Source: Emergomyces orientalis (lineage: Eukaryota > Ascomycota > Eurotiomycetes > Onygenales > Ajellomycetaceae). Taken from it: a stretch of DNA of 64,000 nt. The position numbers were made by a program, and so were the translations under genes. Positions 49,086 through 59,628 of the stretch are shown here, one piece after another (the stretch's first letter is position 1; each line of letters begins with the position of its first letter). The notes under the pieces are model-generated. The model ran no database searches and had not been told where the DNA came from. It saw only the letters and a program-made list of their open reading frames with translations. The stretch is from assembly GCA_002110485.1 (NCBI GenBank), contig MOWL01000008.1:156332-220331 (forward strand), read 5' to 3'.

Positions 49086-50852
49086 TTATTCATTCCCAGC
49101 ACGGGTGGGTTTCGGCACCAGGTTTCGGAGAGATAGGTCATACACAACATCTTCGACTTTCTTAACCTGTTCATTTTTCGGAGGAGAAAATTTGCGTGTT
49201 AGGTAAAAAATTTCCTGGGGCGGGTAGGGAAAATAAAATGAAAACAAAGTAAGAAAAATCCGATATGGGCAGAACAATAATCATAAATTGGGATTGGGAT
49301 TAAGATTGGGATTGGGATTGTGGAAAATGAATGCTTCGTTTTCATTTGACATAAAAAATAATGAAAGGATGACGTACGCTGTATTTAATCCCATCACTCC
49401 TCTTACGCAAACTATCGTTTTTCAAATTCAGCAGCTGGAAGCCTGCGTGTAGGTCTGAGACGAATTTGCTAATCTGCAACGGACGCGAGTAATCGCCTAA
49501 TGTCACCGAGTTGACGGCTAGTCGGCTCTATATATGGAGAGTTAGATAATGATCGGAGGTTAACCGATGGGAGTTGTGGGTTGGATTTGCCAGGGAAAAA
49601 AACATGGAGAAGGAAAAGGAAGGATAGGGAACCATACCAGCTCCTCAACTAGCGATATCAGCGCCTGCAGATATTCCTCGATGGATAGGTGGAAAGAATC
49701 CTGGTCCTTGAGGTTGACGGGGACTATGTGGATAAGGGTTATCGTTCGTAAAGATTTCGACAGTTTAAGAGAGATATATGATAATAACATAAAATAAACC
49801 GGAGAAGTAGGAATTCAAAACGTACCACCCAAGAACTCCCCAACTTCTTCGATAGTCATGAACCCTTTCGCTTTCGCATCCCGCGCATCTCGTAGGCCAC
49901 CAAGCCATGCGCAGAATTGGATGGTGAATACCTAACCTCCGGGGAAATCCCGGTATTGGTTAGTTTTTATATAAATAGGCACAGGCAATATATCAGACGT
50001 AAAATGGGAAAGGCCAAATGAAGAATAGAACTAACCAAATTCTGCAATTCCCGACTCCAGATATAGTTATATTTGTAAAAGGGGTGTTTGGATGCCACCG
50101 AGACGAGGCGGGTGACGTCTTCCTTTTGAGCCCGGATTTCTGTGGCTGCTTCGTCGAGGATGGGGGATACTGTTATATGATGGATTTTTGAGGTTTTAGT
50201 TCCAGGGACGGCATATATAGGAGGATTTTTGTAGCTGGAAGTGGTATTTTTGCTGTACGCCTGCTCTACGGCGTATGCAGGTATAGCAAACCAAACGCAC
50301 AAACACGGAAGCAGAGGAAGAGTTTTTCAAAAGACCCAAAGGGTTTGTCAAAAGACCCAATAAATTGTCGAAGGAAGAAGAAGGAATATGCGTTTATATA
50401 AAAAAAACCAAAAAGAGGGAGAAAAAAACGCACATTTGCTTGCTGGCGTCGAATGGGCTCGTGAGAGTATGGCCAGGGTTGCTCGACCTATATATATATA
50501 TAATTTGAGCAGAAGAGAAGCTCTCCAAATCAGCTCTGTTCCTGTAGATTATATATTTAAGACATGTTGAGTATGAGAGAGACCGGGAGGGCTTTTCATT
50601 CAAGAGTGTCATGTTTTGCCCCCGCTCGGGATCTTCTCCTATATCATTCCATTCATAAGAGATAGGTGGGGAAAAAATACCGCGTTTGGACAGTGTCTGG
50701 ACGATATCTTGGAGTTCCTGGAGGTTAGAAATGTTAAGATACAGCTACCCAGTATATGATCATATGAATTGAGCAGGCTTAGTTACATCACGAATCTGGC
50801 TCTCCTCGTCTATCTTGGACTGAAGGTTTTCGAAGATGGAGGGGTCGATCAT
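49086..50852 (-). CDS. Translin
   Basis: Nucleic-acid-binding translin, the partner of TRAX in the C3PO endoribonuclease that trims RNA and tRNA fragments. Eight exons, in order: 50787-50852, 50681-50717, 50434-50487, 50036-50169, 49826-49931, 49638-49723, 49378-49527 and 49086-49166, totalling 714 nt or 237 residues. The chain reads MIDPSIFENLQSKIDEESQI at the start. The basic helix LSRAHSTP, SVASKHPFYKYN, FCAWLGG, the segment LSIEEYLQALISLVEELSRL and VEDVVYDLSLRNLVPK follow, all translin hallmarks. Exons of 37 and 54 nt would be easy to miss. Intron 7 contains a TTGGGA hexamer tract. I see no TRAX gene in the window. Confidence 0.92.
49289..49320. repeat. TTGGGA hexamer tract within translin intron 7
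   Basis: About five imperfect TTGGGA units on the + strand. It differs from the usual fungal telomere unit TTAGGG in order, so I take it as a simple microsatellite and not an interstitial telomere. Confidence 0.8.
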
Positions 50853-51269
50853 TGTGGCAAAGTTCAGGGATTTTAACTCCGCTGGCAGCAGAGAAATGGA
50901 ATAGAAGGATATGGCGGAGGAAGAAGATGAAGCCTTGTTGAAAATTCGTACTTCCTTAAGAGTTTATATATACCTACTTAATATGCAAAGGTGGAAGATG
51001 AGAAGTTGGCCGGATATTTATGTATGTATATATTTCTTGCCCTAAGAACCGGACCTTAAGCTTATTTCCAACTTTGGGATGCAATATTCAGAGCAGCGAC
51101 AACCACCAAACCAGTGTTCCTGTCCCAAGCCCAGTATCTGCCACCAACAACTACATCACACTATTTTTATTAAAAAAAAACTAACCCAAGAATAACAACG
51201 GCAATAGCATTTTCTTCTCCAACCCATCGGACAAGCCGACAGAAGCTGATGAAAAAAAGATTTGAGATT
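50853..51269. other. Spacer between translin and U2 snRNA
   Basis: About 420 bp holding the translin promoter and the U2 3' flank (both on the minus strand). No other feature is seen. Confidence 0.5.
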
Positions 51270-51453
51270 CGCGTCGCTTGATGGTAGTGTAAGACCAAGG
51301 ACACGGTGCGAACAGCCATGCGCAAGCACAGAGGGCTGAAAGCGGGATCCAAAAATGAGATTAATCAATGTTGTATTCCTTAGAATACTTTCAGAGATTA
51401 AACTGAAAAGAACAGATACTACACTTGATCTTAGCCTTACGGCAAAGAGAGCT
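51270..51453 (-). ncRNA. U2 spliceosomal snRNA
   Basis: On the minus strand the block 51391-51436 is near-invariant U2 sequence: GGCTAAGATCAAGTGTAGTA, then TCTGTTCTTTTCAGTTTAAT, then CTCTGA. It contains the GTAGTA branch-point recognition element. An Sm-like site (ATTTTTGG) lies at about 51349-51356. Two 3' hairpins follow (GTGC...GCAC and GTGT...ACAC). Counting 18 nt back from GGCTAAG places the 5' end near 51453; the 3' end, about 51270-51280, is estimated. U2 pairs with the intron branch site during spliceosome assembly. A TATAAATA box at 51508-51515 is 55-62 bp upstream. Stem-loop I is closed as GCC-GTAA-GGC, a GNRA-type loop. Confidence 0.93.
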
Positions 51454-51507
51454 GGAGAAAGAAAGGAAAAGAAAAGAAGAGTAAAAGAGAAGAGGAGAGG
51501 GAGAGAG

Positions 51508-51515
51508 TATTTATA
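51508..51515 (-). promoter_or_regulatory. TATA box upstream of U2 snRNA
   Basis: TATAAATA on the minus strand, 55-62 bp before the inferred U2 5' end. It is the only good TATA match there. Spacing is somewhat longer than for a typical mRNA TATA box. Confidence 0.5.
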
Positions 51516-51615
51516 GGGAGGGATAAAAGGCGCTAGTGATAGCCGAGATTTGGCGAGGAGCTCTGGTTGGCTGTGTGGTTTGGGTTGGGCACGTGAATTG
51601 GTCATCAGCCAAACA

Positions 51616-51725
51616 TGTTGGATGATACTAGGGCTACCATAGTCACGTGTCCCCCATTATATAGTTGCCAGCGTGTTCACTAGTTAGTTTAGTAAGGATA
51701 TAATGCACATTATCTATGAAAACAG
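51616..51725 (+). repeat. Solo-LTR-like fragment related to the copia LTR
   Basis: The sequence starts TGTTGGATGATACTAGGGCT and stays alignable for roughly 100 bp with the minus-strand sequence starting at 59528 (TGTTAGGTGATACTAGGGCT). Shared blocks include TACC, GTCACRTG, CTAGTTAG, ATGCAC and CTATGAA. It is therefore the start of an LTR in opposite orientation to the copia element. The right end is unclear; CTAACA near 51944-51949 is one candidate. No internal retrotransposon sequence follows, so it is a solo LTR or truncated copy. It lies about 160 bp upstream of the U2 5' end. Confidence 0.65.
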
Positions 51726-52113
51726 GGCAAACAAAACAAACAAGGCAAATGAGGCAAACGAGTGGTAGGGAATTGGCAAGACCAGGGATGGAGTGGCATA
51801 CTATTGTTCCGTGAAGGCATAGCATATTGTTCTAGAAGATACTGACCTATATATGTTCCTAGGCAGGTAGGTATATATTCTATGGTAGTAGTGGTACAGG
51901 CACATTGGAGAACAAATAGCTCATTTCTCTCAGTAACTAACAACTAACAGAATGTGTCTTAAACTTCTGGATATAGAGATACATGAGAACCAAATCCTCA
52001 TTCCACCCTTATTATCACCAATAACCGATGGCCAATTCCAGAGGGGTAACTCATTCCTCCAATACCTCTAGAGGTACCTTCATGAATTAACTTGAAATTA
52101 TGAAAGAACAAAA
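51726..52113. other. Spacer, possibly the remainder of the solo LTR
   Basis: About 390 bp between the LTR-like block and the PCC1 stop codon. It may include the right part of the LTR, to about 51949. No gene is seen. Confidence 0.4.
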
Positions 52114-52756
52114 TTATACACCACCCCCCAACTCCCCCGCCAAAACATCCACATCCAACTCCTCCATGACCCCCAACACTACCCCCAAACTCTCCATAAA
52201 CCCATTCACCGCCACCCGCAGCATCCTGTTCGTCGTCGCCCGGTACTCTGTCTGCAGGACTGTTAATTCTTCCTCTTCCACATCTTCTTCGCCTACATCT
52301 CCTTCAAGATCCTTTTCCGCCCCTGCGGATACGGAGATGGTAGTATTGGTAGTAGAAGTGGTGGCCAGAGTAGGAGTAGTAGATAATGAGGCGGGAAGTG
52401 CCTGCGAAATAGATTCCAATTGTGCTTGTGCTTGTGCTTGTGCTTGTGCTTGTGCTTGTGCTTGTGCTTGTGCTTGCAGTGGTGATTGTGATTGTGGTTG
52501 TGGTTGTGGTTGTTGCGGTCGTGTAAGGCGGAACGTGCGGCGGACGAGTGGTGAGAGTTCGGTGTCGACTTGTAAAGTTTTGAGGGCGGCGGAGGCGAGG
52601 CGGTGCGTGGGGAGGGGGAGAGATATTGTTCTGTAGTATTATTTTCAGGGTTGGTTAGAATTGAAGGTGTTCCGTTGGGGGGAAGGGTGGAAGAAAGGTC
52701 TGGGGGAATGGGCTCTCATACAAGGAGTAGGGGAATTCGGTTTCGAGGGTGGTCAT
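52114..52756 (-). CDS. PCC1: KEOPS/EKC complex subunit Pcc1
   Basis: Exons are 52722-52756 and 52114-52630, giving 183 residues. The protein begins MTTLETEFPYSLTISLPLPT. The Pcc1 core appears as THRLASAALKTLQVDTELSP LVRRTF and resumes at LQTEYRATTNRMLRVAVNGF and MESLGVVLGVMEELDV. Pcc1 is the small dimerisation subunit of KEOPS, which makes the t6A modification of ANN-decoding tRNAs and also influences telomeres and transcription. Between the two halves sits a low-complexity insertion: Pro-Gln/Ser-Gln repeats, about nine Gln-Ala pairs and a Ser/Thr/Glu-rich stretch. It roughly doubles the normal length (about 80-110 residues). Donor GTATGA and acceptor CTACAG keep the frame. Confidence 0.88.
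52421..52476. repeat. TGTGCT hexamer microsatellite inside PCC1
   Basis: About nine copies of a hexamer that encode Gln-Ala pairs on the minus strand. A related ATTGTG/GTTGTG tract, encoding Ser-Gln/Pro-Gln, follows at about 52484-52514. Repeat number can change without breaking the frame. Confidence 0.95.
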
Positions 52757-54788
52757 GGTGGGGTAGATAGATAGGTTAGATTAGGTAGGTTGCGGAGATC
52801 TGCTGATTTTCCTGCTATGGCTGTTTTTTTGTTTTGGTTTGAGAGGTGTTTTGTTTTGTTGGGTCTTCTATGCGGGCACGTTGGTTCGTCTCATGCTTCG
52901 AGGAGTGCGGGATGATGATATGTTTGTGGTGGTTCAAGAAGTGGTGGTTGTGGATCGAATACTCCAAAGGGCGAGGGCGGGGGGTATGTGTGGGCGAAAA
53001 TTGTTGAATTTCTTTATTTCGGAGTACGTCTGACAGGATTGAGATAGAGGAATTATGTTGATTCTGTCGAAAATAATGGAAAAAATGTCTGTATGTCGGG
53101 CAAATATACAGAAGCGGTGGTGATTGAGCGAGATGTGATGTGGCGGCGCAGTCCTTGTTGAAGAATGTGGGGTAAAACTTTATCTGCCGCATCAGGAAGC
53201 TTTACCAATTTTACAATCGGCCTCTGACGGGTTTTTGTTTTAAATACCTTTCTATATAGTTATTGCCCTTTACGAAGGCGGCGTTTGTTAAGATGAGTTG
53301 TCATATGTTCAGATATCGTTTTTTCAAGATGTCTTTTGCTCTGGAAATAATTCATCCCCGGTGGCTTTAACTGATATAAGCTGATATATATATTATGCAT
53401 TTACACCACAAGAGAAACTGCCTCCGAAAACTTCTAATAGCAGGGAGCACCTAACACACCGAGCGCGCATCGTTGTCTTCGCATATCTAAGCCAATCGCA
53501 AACAGGAATAAGACAGGGTCATTAAGGGAACTTCCGACTTTTTACAATGTTACCCACATACCATGATAGTATTTCACCCAGCTATTTATGTGCCCAGGTG
53601 CAAGATCGGCAACCCCGACGATTTTAGGCCGCCCGCTCTGAACATCAATTAATATTAAATGATATTTTTCTTGATGGTACGGAGTACAGATACCAACTGT
53701 TTCTAATCATCTGAGCCATAGTGGTAATATTAATATGCCAAAACCCAGGTCCTGAACAACGGGAATGAGTCGGATTTGAGTATCCACTCCACAAGCTATC
53801 GAGGCAGATTCAAGTTGAAGTTTGAAACAACACACATCTCTTTTGTTTGGTTGCATTGTATCAGATTGTAAGACATCTCAGCCTGATTTCCTCGCCCAGT
53901 TTCTCGTAGGAGGGGATCAAGATCTTTCTGAGGTGTCTCATATCTGCAGCACACTCTTCTTATATTTCTCGTTCCCGGCCCCAGCGATCCTGGGGTGGAA
54001 GTAGACGTTGCTCTGGGTATGGGAATGTAGAAATAATCGTTGCCTGATGATATCGACAACAACAACCAACCCATTGTGAATATTATGTTGGCCATGTCAA
54101 ATGCTAAGCTGCGAGGATGCTGAGGATGTTGAAGATGTTGAAGATGTTTGTTATTTGTTTGTTTTGGCTGCTCCTGGGCTGAAACTGTCAGAATCCGCGC
54201 TAGTCCGGATTGGGCCACCGTTGCCCTGCCAACAACAACACGCTAAACCCAATCGGACGCTGACCACAACAACCCATTGCGCTTTCTTATTATTATTGTC
54301 TGTTGTCTGTTGTCTGTGTCTGGATGTTTCTTCTTCTTCCTCTTCAACTTCTTCTTCTTCAAATTCATATAATAATATTCTATTTCTCATCTATCTCCAT
54401 CTCTGCTCAAGGTCCCCCCTCTTATCCATACATAACCTTGTCTCTTTCTCTCCTTCTCAGTTGGCGGAAGTAACAGAACGGTTTGGTGTGTCCATTGTTA
54501 GCCCTATCTCGTCCCTCCCCGTCGATCTATCATATCATATCCCTACCAAACAAAAAGAGAAACCATCTGGAACCATGCCCCTCTGACACACACGGGCGCC
54601 CATCCTATTCTTCCTCCGAAACTTACCCATTGCTGGTTGCCATTCTCTTGCTTAATTGTTACCCTGCTGCATATCCTTGGCGACTCTCGCGGCGCAGAAA
54701 ACACCAGATTTTTTTTTTTCATATTTCTTTAAACAAACGGAAACAACCGTTTTGATCTTCATTCAAAGCCTCCTAGCCGGCTGTCAAA
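52757..54788. other. Intergenic between divergent PCC1 and CDC14
   Basis: Two kilobases with no supportable gene. A GATGTTGAA-type repeat lies at about 54113-54150 and CTTCTT tracts at about 54330-54362. Frames on both strands overlap there without motifs. The last kilobase is probably the CDC14 promoter and leader. Confidence 0.5.
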
Positions 54789-56781
54789 ATGCCTTCTGTG
54801 ACGGGATCCTATGGGCAGGTGATTGAGTATATCCAAGGTACGTTCATGTTCGTTCGAAGATTAGAAAACGTTCCCCCATAGCTAACACCCGTTTTCAGAC
54901 CGGCTATATCTCGCATCTTATACCCATCAACCAAGCGAATACGCCCCGTTCCCGTATCCTGCGCAACCAAAATCTCCCAGCAAGAGGTCTTCCAGGGCTG
55001 CTCAAGGAGGATCTGCGGCAGCGGCTCCCAAGAATGGCCCCCCCGTATATTTCACCGTTGATGACACGCTTCTTTATAACGCCTTCCATGCCGATTTTGG
55101 CCCTCTGCACATCGGTCACCTGTACCGTTTCGCTGTCCACTTCCATGAAATACTGGGTGACCCTGCGAACAATGATCGGGCTGTGGTTTTCTGGAGTAAA
55201 CCTGATGCGAGAAGTCGCGCCAATGCTGCTTGCTTGGTTGCGTGCTATATGGTCCTGATCCAATCCTGGCCTCCTCATTTGGCTCTGGCGCCCATTGCAC
55301 AGGCAGACCCGCCATATATGCCTTTTAGAGATGCGGGCTATAGTCAAGCAGACTTCGTCTTGACTGTCCAGGATGTGGTGTATGGAGTGTGGAAGGCAAA
55401 GGAAGAAGGGCTCTGCGGGCTGAAGGATTTTAGTTTGGAAGAGTGAGTCTTATTCTTGGTTGCTGCTGGTGCTGCTGTTAAAGCCTCTGTCTAATTTTTC
55501 AACTTTTCGTACAGGTATGAAAAATTCGAGCGGGTGGATATGGGAGATTTCAACTGGATTACTCCGCATTTCCTCGCTTTCGCATCCCCTCAGCATCAAC
55601 CGATTGCCCCAATCCCAACAAACACACCCGAATTTGCGGCTTTACCTTCATCCATATCTGAAATCCTGACATCAGACCTTCCCGTCCCCTTCAAAAATGT
55701 CCTCTCTCACTTTTCGTCTCGGAATATCGGTCTGGTTGTCAGGCTAAATTCGGAGCTGTATAGTCCGTCAAATTTCACGGCGATGGGGATTAGCCACATG
55801 GATATGATATTTGAGGATGGGACCTGCCCACCACTAACCCTGGTCCGGCGATTTATCAAGATAGCTCATGAGATGATCCATAAGAAGAAAGGAATAGCAG
55901 TGCATTGTAAGGCCGGGTTGGGTCGCACAGGCTGTCTGATTGGGGCATATCTGATTTACCGCCATGGTTTCACAGCAAATGAAGTGATTGCTTTCATGCG
56001 CTTCATGAGACCAGGAATGGTCGTTGGGCCTCAACAACATTGGCTTCATCTGAACCAGGGAAGTTTCCGGGAATGGTGGTTCGAAGACTGCCTCAAGGAG
56101 AAACTGGCGCTGGCAAATCCAACAACACCTGGTAGAACAACTCAAAAGCAACAACGCATTGTGAGCAATAATGGGCAAACGGCTACCCCACCAAACCCGA
56201 GTCATCCTAAACGACACGCGTTGGGAGAGATAGACAACAACGAAGCGTCTGCGCACGCTGATGATAACCTTCCTGCTCCCACACCGGGACAACCACGCAA
56301 GTCACATCGGAAAGACTCAAGGCACCATCCATATGCACGTGCGGTATCTACGGGATTAGGCAGCGAGGCGGGGGTGGAAGCAAGTGCTTCGAAGAATGGA
56401 ACAACTAAGGAGGGTGGCCGCCGCAGATTGGTGGAGCATAGTCATAGTGAGAGCGACGAAGAGCTTCAACTCCAGATGCTTGCCAGACGGGCGTCGTCGA
56501 GGACACCTGTGTCGCCATCCCAACAGCGGTCAATGAGTCATTCTGCAACTGTAGGGTTAAGCATTCATGAAGACGTGGATAATTACGGTGACGCCGCGGT
56601 TTCGGGCCAACCGAAGACGCCAAGTACTGTTTCTAAGAGCGGGAGTGGAAGTGGGATTCTGGGCGTGGGCAAGGTTCGCGGGAGTCCTCGGAGGGGGTTG
56701 GAGAGCAAGACGACGGATAAAGGGGTGCGAAAGCATAGTGGGCGGGTTGGAAGTGCGGGGGCGGCGTCTAGATTGAAGTGA
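54789..56781 (+). CDS. CDC14: Dual-specificity protein phosphatase Cdc14
   Basis: Exons are 54789-54837, 54899-55442 and 55515-56781, giving 619 residues. Cdc14 reverses Cdk phosphorylation to drive mitotic exit and cytokinesis. The N-terminal domain (about 15-210) includes FTVDDTLLYNAFHADFGPLH and LTVQDVVYGVWKA. The catalytic domain (about 225-400) has the signature HCKAGLGRTG with nucleophile Cys329 and Arg335. FMRPGMVVGPQQHWL follows, as in all Cdc14 proteins. The last 210 residues are Ser/Arg-rich and disordered, with basic patches suitable for nuclear or nucleolar localisation and Cdk sites. Introns have donors GTACGT and GTGAGT. The gene converges with the HNH gene, about 1.1 kb away. 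Confidence 0.95.
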
Positions 56782-57863
56782 GGGAGATATATCCATATAT
56801 ATAATACTCGAGTTTGATTTGAGATGGGAACGGGAAGATACTTCACCTAATTTCTATTATATATTCGGATACGCCCCCCGCTTTCCCGTCGTTCCGTTGT
56901 TCCTAACTACCCATCCGCCTGTCCGTTATTTGTACAGTTCTCATGACCCTCCCCCCTTCTTTTTTTTGGCTGTTTTTCGTGCCTGTATCCGCCAATTTTT
57001 CTCTTTTGACGGCCTGCAACTGCAACGGCAACTGCATTGCATTTGGTTTTTGCTGGCAAGGCGTTTTGTTGGAGTTCATTTTTCCCTCTTTCTCTCGTGT
57101 TAATGTAACGGTGTCAGTGCTGTTGTTTTTTTAAAACTTTGTTACTTATATATATATTTAACGAACCGGATTTCCCAGTGCACTTTTTCTGTTTTTGTTG
57201 TGTCTGCTTTCTTTCTTCCTTTTGTCTTTTCTCATTTTCATTTCTCATTTCTCTCTTTTTTTCTGATAATGATTGTGGTGATGTTGATAAATGCACATTG
57301 CACATGATGCATGTAATTGTTGTTTTTATATTGAAAGAGATGATGTGTTGAATAACAAGTAGTAAAAAGAAGAAGAAAAGAAGAGATATAATTAGTACAA
57401 AAGATATATATGTCATATCATTGTCTGTTGTGATTCTGTTGAGAATGTTCCTTATAATGATGATAATTCTTGTTGTATATCTGCAGTTGTGACTTAAAAA
57501 ACTGAGAGGTGCTTGTTTTTACTTTCACTTTTAATGAAAAAAAAAAAAAAAAAAAATTAACTGGAGACAAAAAAAGATTAATTATTTTTCTTCCAACTTT
57601 TTATCTGGAAAACTTTAAATTTGATCTTGGCCTTTTCTTGTTCATATTTTATACAGTGTTTAAAATGTATTACAGACATATCATTAAGAGATAAGAACTT
57701 GAGAAGAAAGAAAAAAGAGCCAAAGAGATTTAAAATACTCATCAATATATACTCATACATGAATCATGAAAAAAAAGAAAAGAAAGAAATGAAAAAAATA
57801 AAAAACAAAACAAAGAAAGACAAAAGAAAAAGAAGAGGACAAAAAGAGAAATACGAATCAACA
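56782..57863. other. Intergenic between convergent CDC14 and HNH gene
   Basis: About 1.1 kb, very AT-rich, with an A21 tract at 57537-57557 and A/G-rich sequence at 57765-57850. Frames here are low complexity. No gene is supported. Confidence 0.55.
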
Positions 57864-59169
57864 TCAAACAATCTGTGGCTGAACCGATTGCGTGTCGATC
57901 CAGCCGTCGATTCCGCTGGGCAGGTTTTCAACGTCCTCCTCCTCAAAGGTCTGCCTGGGCCATTCGCCTAGGTCTTCATCGAAAACTCCTATCTTCGAGT
58001 ACCCTTCCGACTTAGAGAACTCCGAGTCGGGAACGTTTGCGGCTCCCTTCAGAGCCGTCAGACGCTGCATCACCCACCGCAGTTCGAGGAGATCCCAATC
58101 TGGCAGTGGTTTGTTTGCAGGGTCCGATGTCGTCAGCTTTATGACCTCCCCTGACCTGATGATGTGATCGTCATGGACATTGAAGACTTTGATGCCTTCC
58201 AACTCGACATCATCAGGAAAGGGGGCGGATATCTGTGATATCCGTCATAGTATTGCTGGTGGTTTCACGTTGGGCCAGCCAGTAAAATTTAAGTTTTATT
58301 GATTTGCCATCTGACGTGGCTTCGATGGGCTGGAGGCCAAATAGCCCGATTGAGTGGCACCGGTGGAGAGTAGGAGTGAAAGTGAGCATGTTTTCGATGA
58401 ATTCCGTGCCGTTATTGAGAAGACTTTCCAATTTTTCAATACGCTGAGACCATAGGATCCTGAGCAATTCGAAGAAGCTTGCTCGCTCGTCTTTTCTATT
58501 TAGACAGAAGGGAACAATGTGTGCAGCGTCTATCGGTCCCGCGAATTTGGTAACAATGCATTTGTGAGCGTTTCGATCCTTGCACTGTAGCATGTAGTCA
58601 GAAATAGAATATACTTCAGTCAGTAGAGAATTAAAAGGCAAACTGACCTGATTACTGATATGTCGAGATCTGCTCCCATCGCTTGAGTACGAGGCGAGCC
58701 GTCTTCGCTTAGCAGGTGGAGGCAGTATTTCAGTTTCCTCTTGTTCTTGGGTGTCTGCCGTAGCTACTTGTCTAAGCGGCGAGGATTTTGGTTGACTGCG
58801 TGGGGATCGGGTAGGAGTGGCGGTGGAAGGCGAACGGGATTGTTGGCACCCTGCCCGAGGTAAATTGATGAGTCAATCATGACAACAAACAACAAATTTA
58901 GGAAGGCGATCTCAAAATTCACACTTTTTCACGATATCATCCACTTCTTCGGTGCGAAACAAACGATTAACCATTCTCAACAATATAGGATTGACTGACG
59001 CTCCGGTCAAGCCTTCCAGATAATCAAGGTCGCAGAGGAGAAAAGAAGCTTGAGCCTGCTGAGGAACCTGGCCGAAAATATTCTGCAACTCTTCCAGCAG
59101 CTTCAGGCAGACGGGGTCGCGGAGCTCCACTCCAGGCCCGATCTTGTCATTTTCCACCTTTTTTTCCAT
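57864..59169 (-). CDS. Fungal HNH endonuclease-domain protein (HNH_2 type)
   Basis: Proposed exons are 58923-59169, 58648-58850, 58269-58584 and 57864-58195, totalling 365 residues. The N-terminal region (MEKKVENDKIGPGVELRDP) includes VNRLFRTEEVDDIVKK, typical of these fungal proteins. A Ser/Pro/Arg-rich linker follows. The nuclease core is CKDRNAHKCIVTKFAGPIDA then AHIVPFCLN, matching the pattern C-x-VTG...xAHIxPF seen in the HNH_2 family, with a Lys for the usual Gly. The C-terminal part (PLPDWDLLELRWVMQRLTAL) is also family-typical. The last junction is uncertain. Without a third intron the frame stops at about 58214 and the C-terminal part lies in another frame. The intron 58196-58268 (donor GTGAAA, weak acceptor GGAAG) repairs the frame. 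Members are common, strain-variable accessory genes of unknown role. Confidence 0.7.
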
Positions 59170-59392
59170 GACAGCCAAACAGTGGAGGTTGGTTGGCAGA
59201 AAGGGGATATCTTGAAATTAGATTGCGGGATGACGTATGTTAATGGGGCTTGATAAAGAATACTTGGCAGGATATGGTTGTTAAAATAGCTCGCTGATGT
59301 GTTTAAGTTAGTGGATGGGACGAGGTTGAACGTTGGCTGCAGGCACATGAAAACATCCAATGGAGGCTCCGGGTTTTATCTAGCGGGCGCCA
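59170..59392. other. HNH upstream region
   Basis: A 220-bp gap between the HNH start and the copia LTR, which lie in the same orientation. On the minus strand, TGGCGCCCGC immediately follows the inferred LTR end, at 59383-59392. It resembles a primer-binding site, although at a 3' LTR host DNA is expected. Confidence 0.4.
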
Positions 59393-59528
59393 CTGTGGGT
59401 CACATGATCAGCCACATGGTATCCATTCATAGAGTGCATCAAGCCTATCATATTGAACTACCTAACTAGCTAAAATATATATGTGTGTGTGGGGCATGTG
59501 ACCCGGGTAGCCCTAGTATCACCTAACA
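59393..59528 (-). repeat. Putative 3' LTR of the copia element
   Basis: It starts TGTTAGGTGATACTAGGGCT on the minus strand, directly after a G-rich polypurine tract, and shares its beginning with the fragment at 51616. The inner start is well supported. The outer end at about 59393-59395 is a guess from the ...CCCACA/GTGG context. At about 135 bp it would be a short LTR. Confidence 0.6.
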
Positions 59529-59539
59529 CCCCCCCATGC
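59529..59539 (-). other. Polypurine tract of the copia element
   Basis: On the minus strand, GCATGGGGGGG immediately precedes the TGTTAGG start of the LTR. This is the expected place for the plus-strand primer of reverse transcription. Confidence 0.65.
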
Positions 59540-59628
59540 TAGGGCGCCCCAGGAGCACGCACACAGGCCACGCCATAGGCATCAAAAATCAAAATAGCAG
59601 CTAAGTACAAAACTTTTAGTTAAATCCA

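Noticed and set aside
49289..49320. Interstitial telomere candidate
   Set aside because: The unit is TTGGGA, not TTAGGG, and the tract is short and inside an intron.
52100..52636. 178-codon + strand frame rich in Cys-Ala repeats
   Set aside because: It is the antisense shadow of the Gln-Ala repeat in PCC1.
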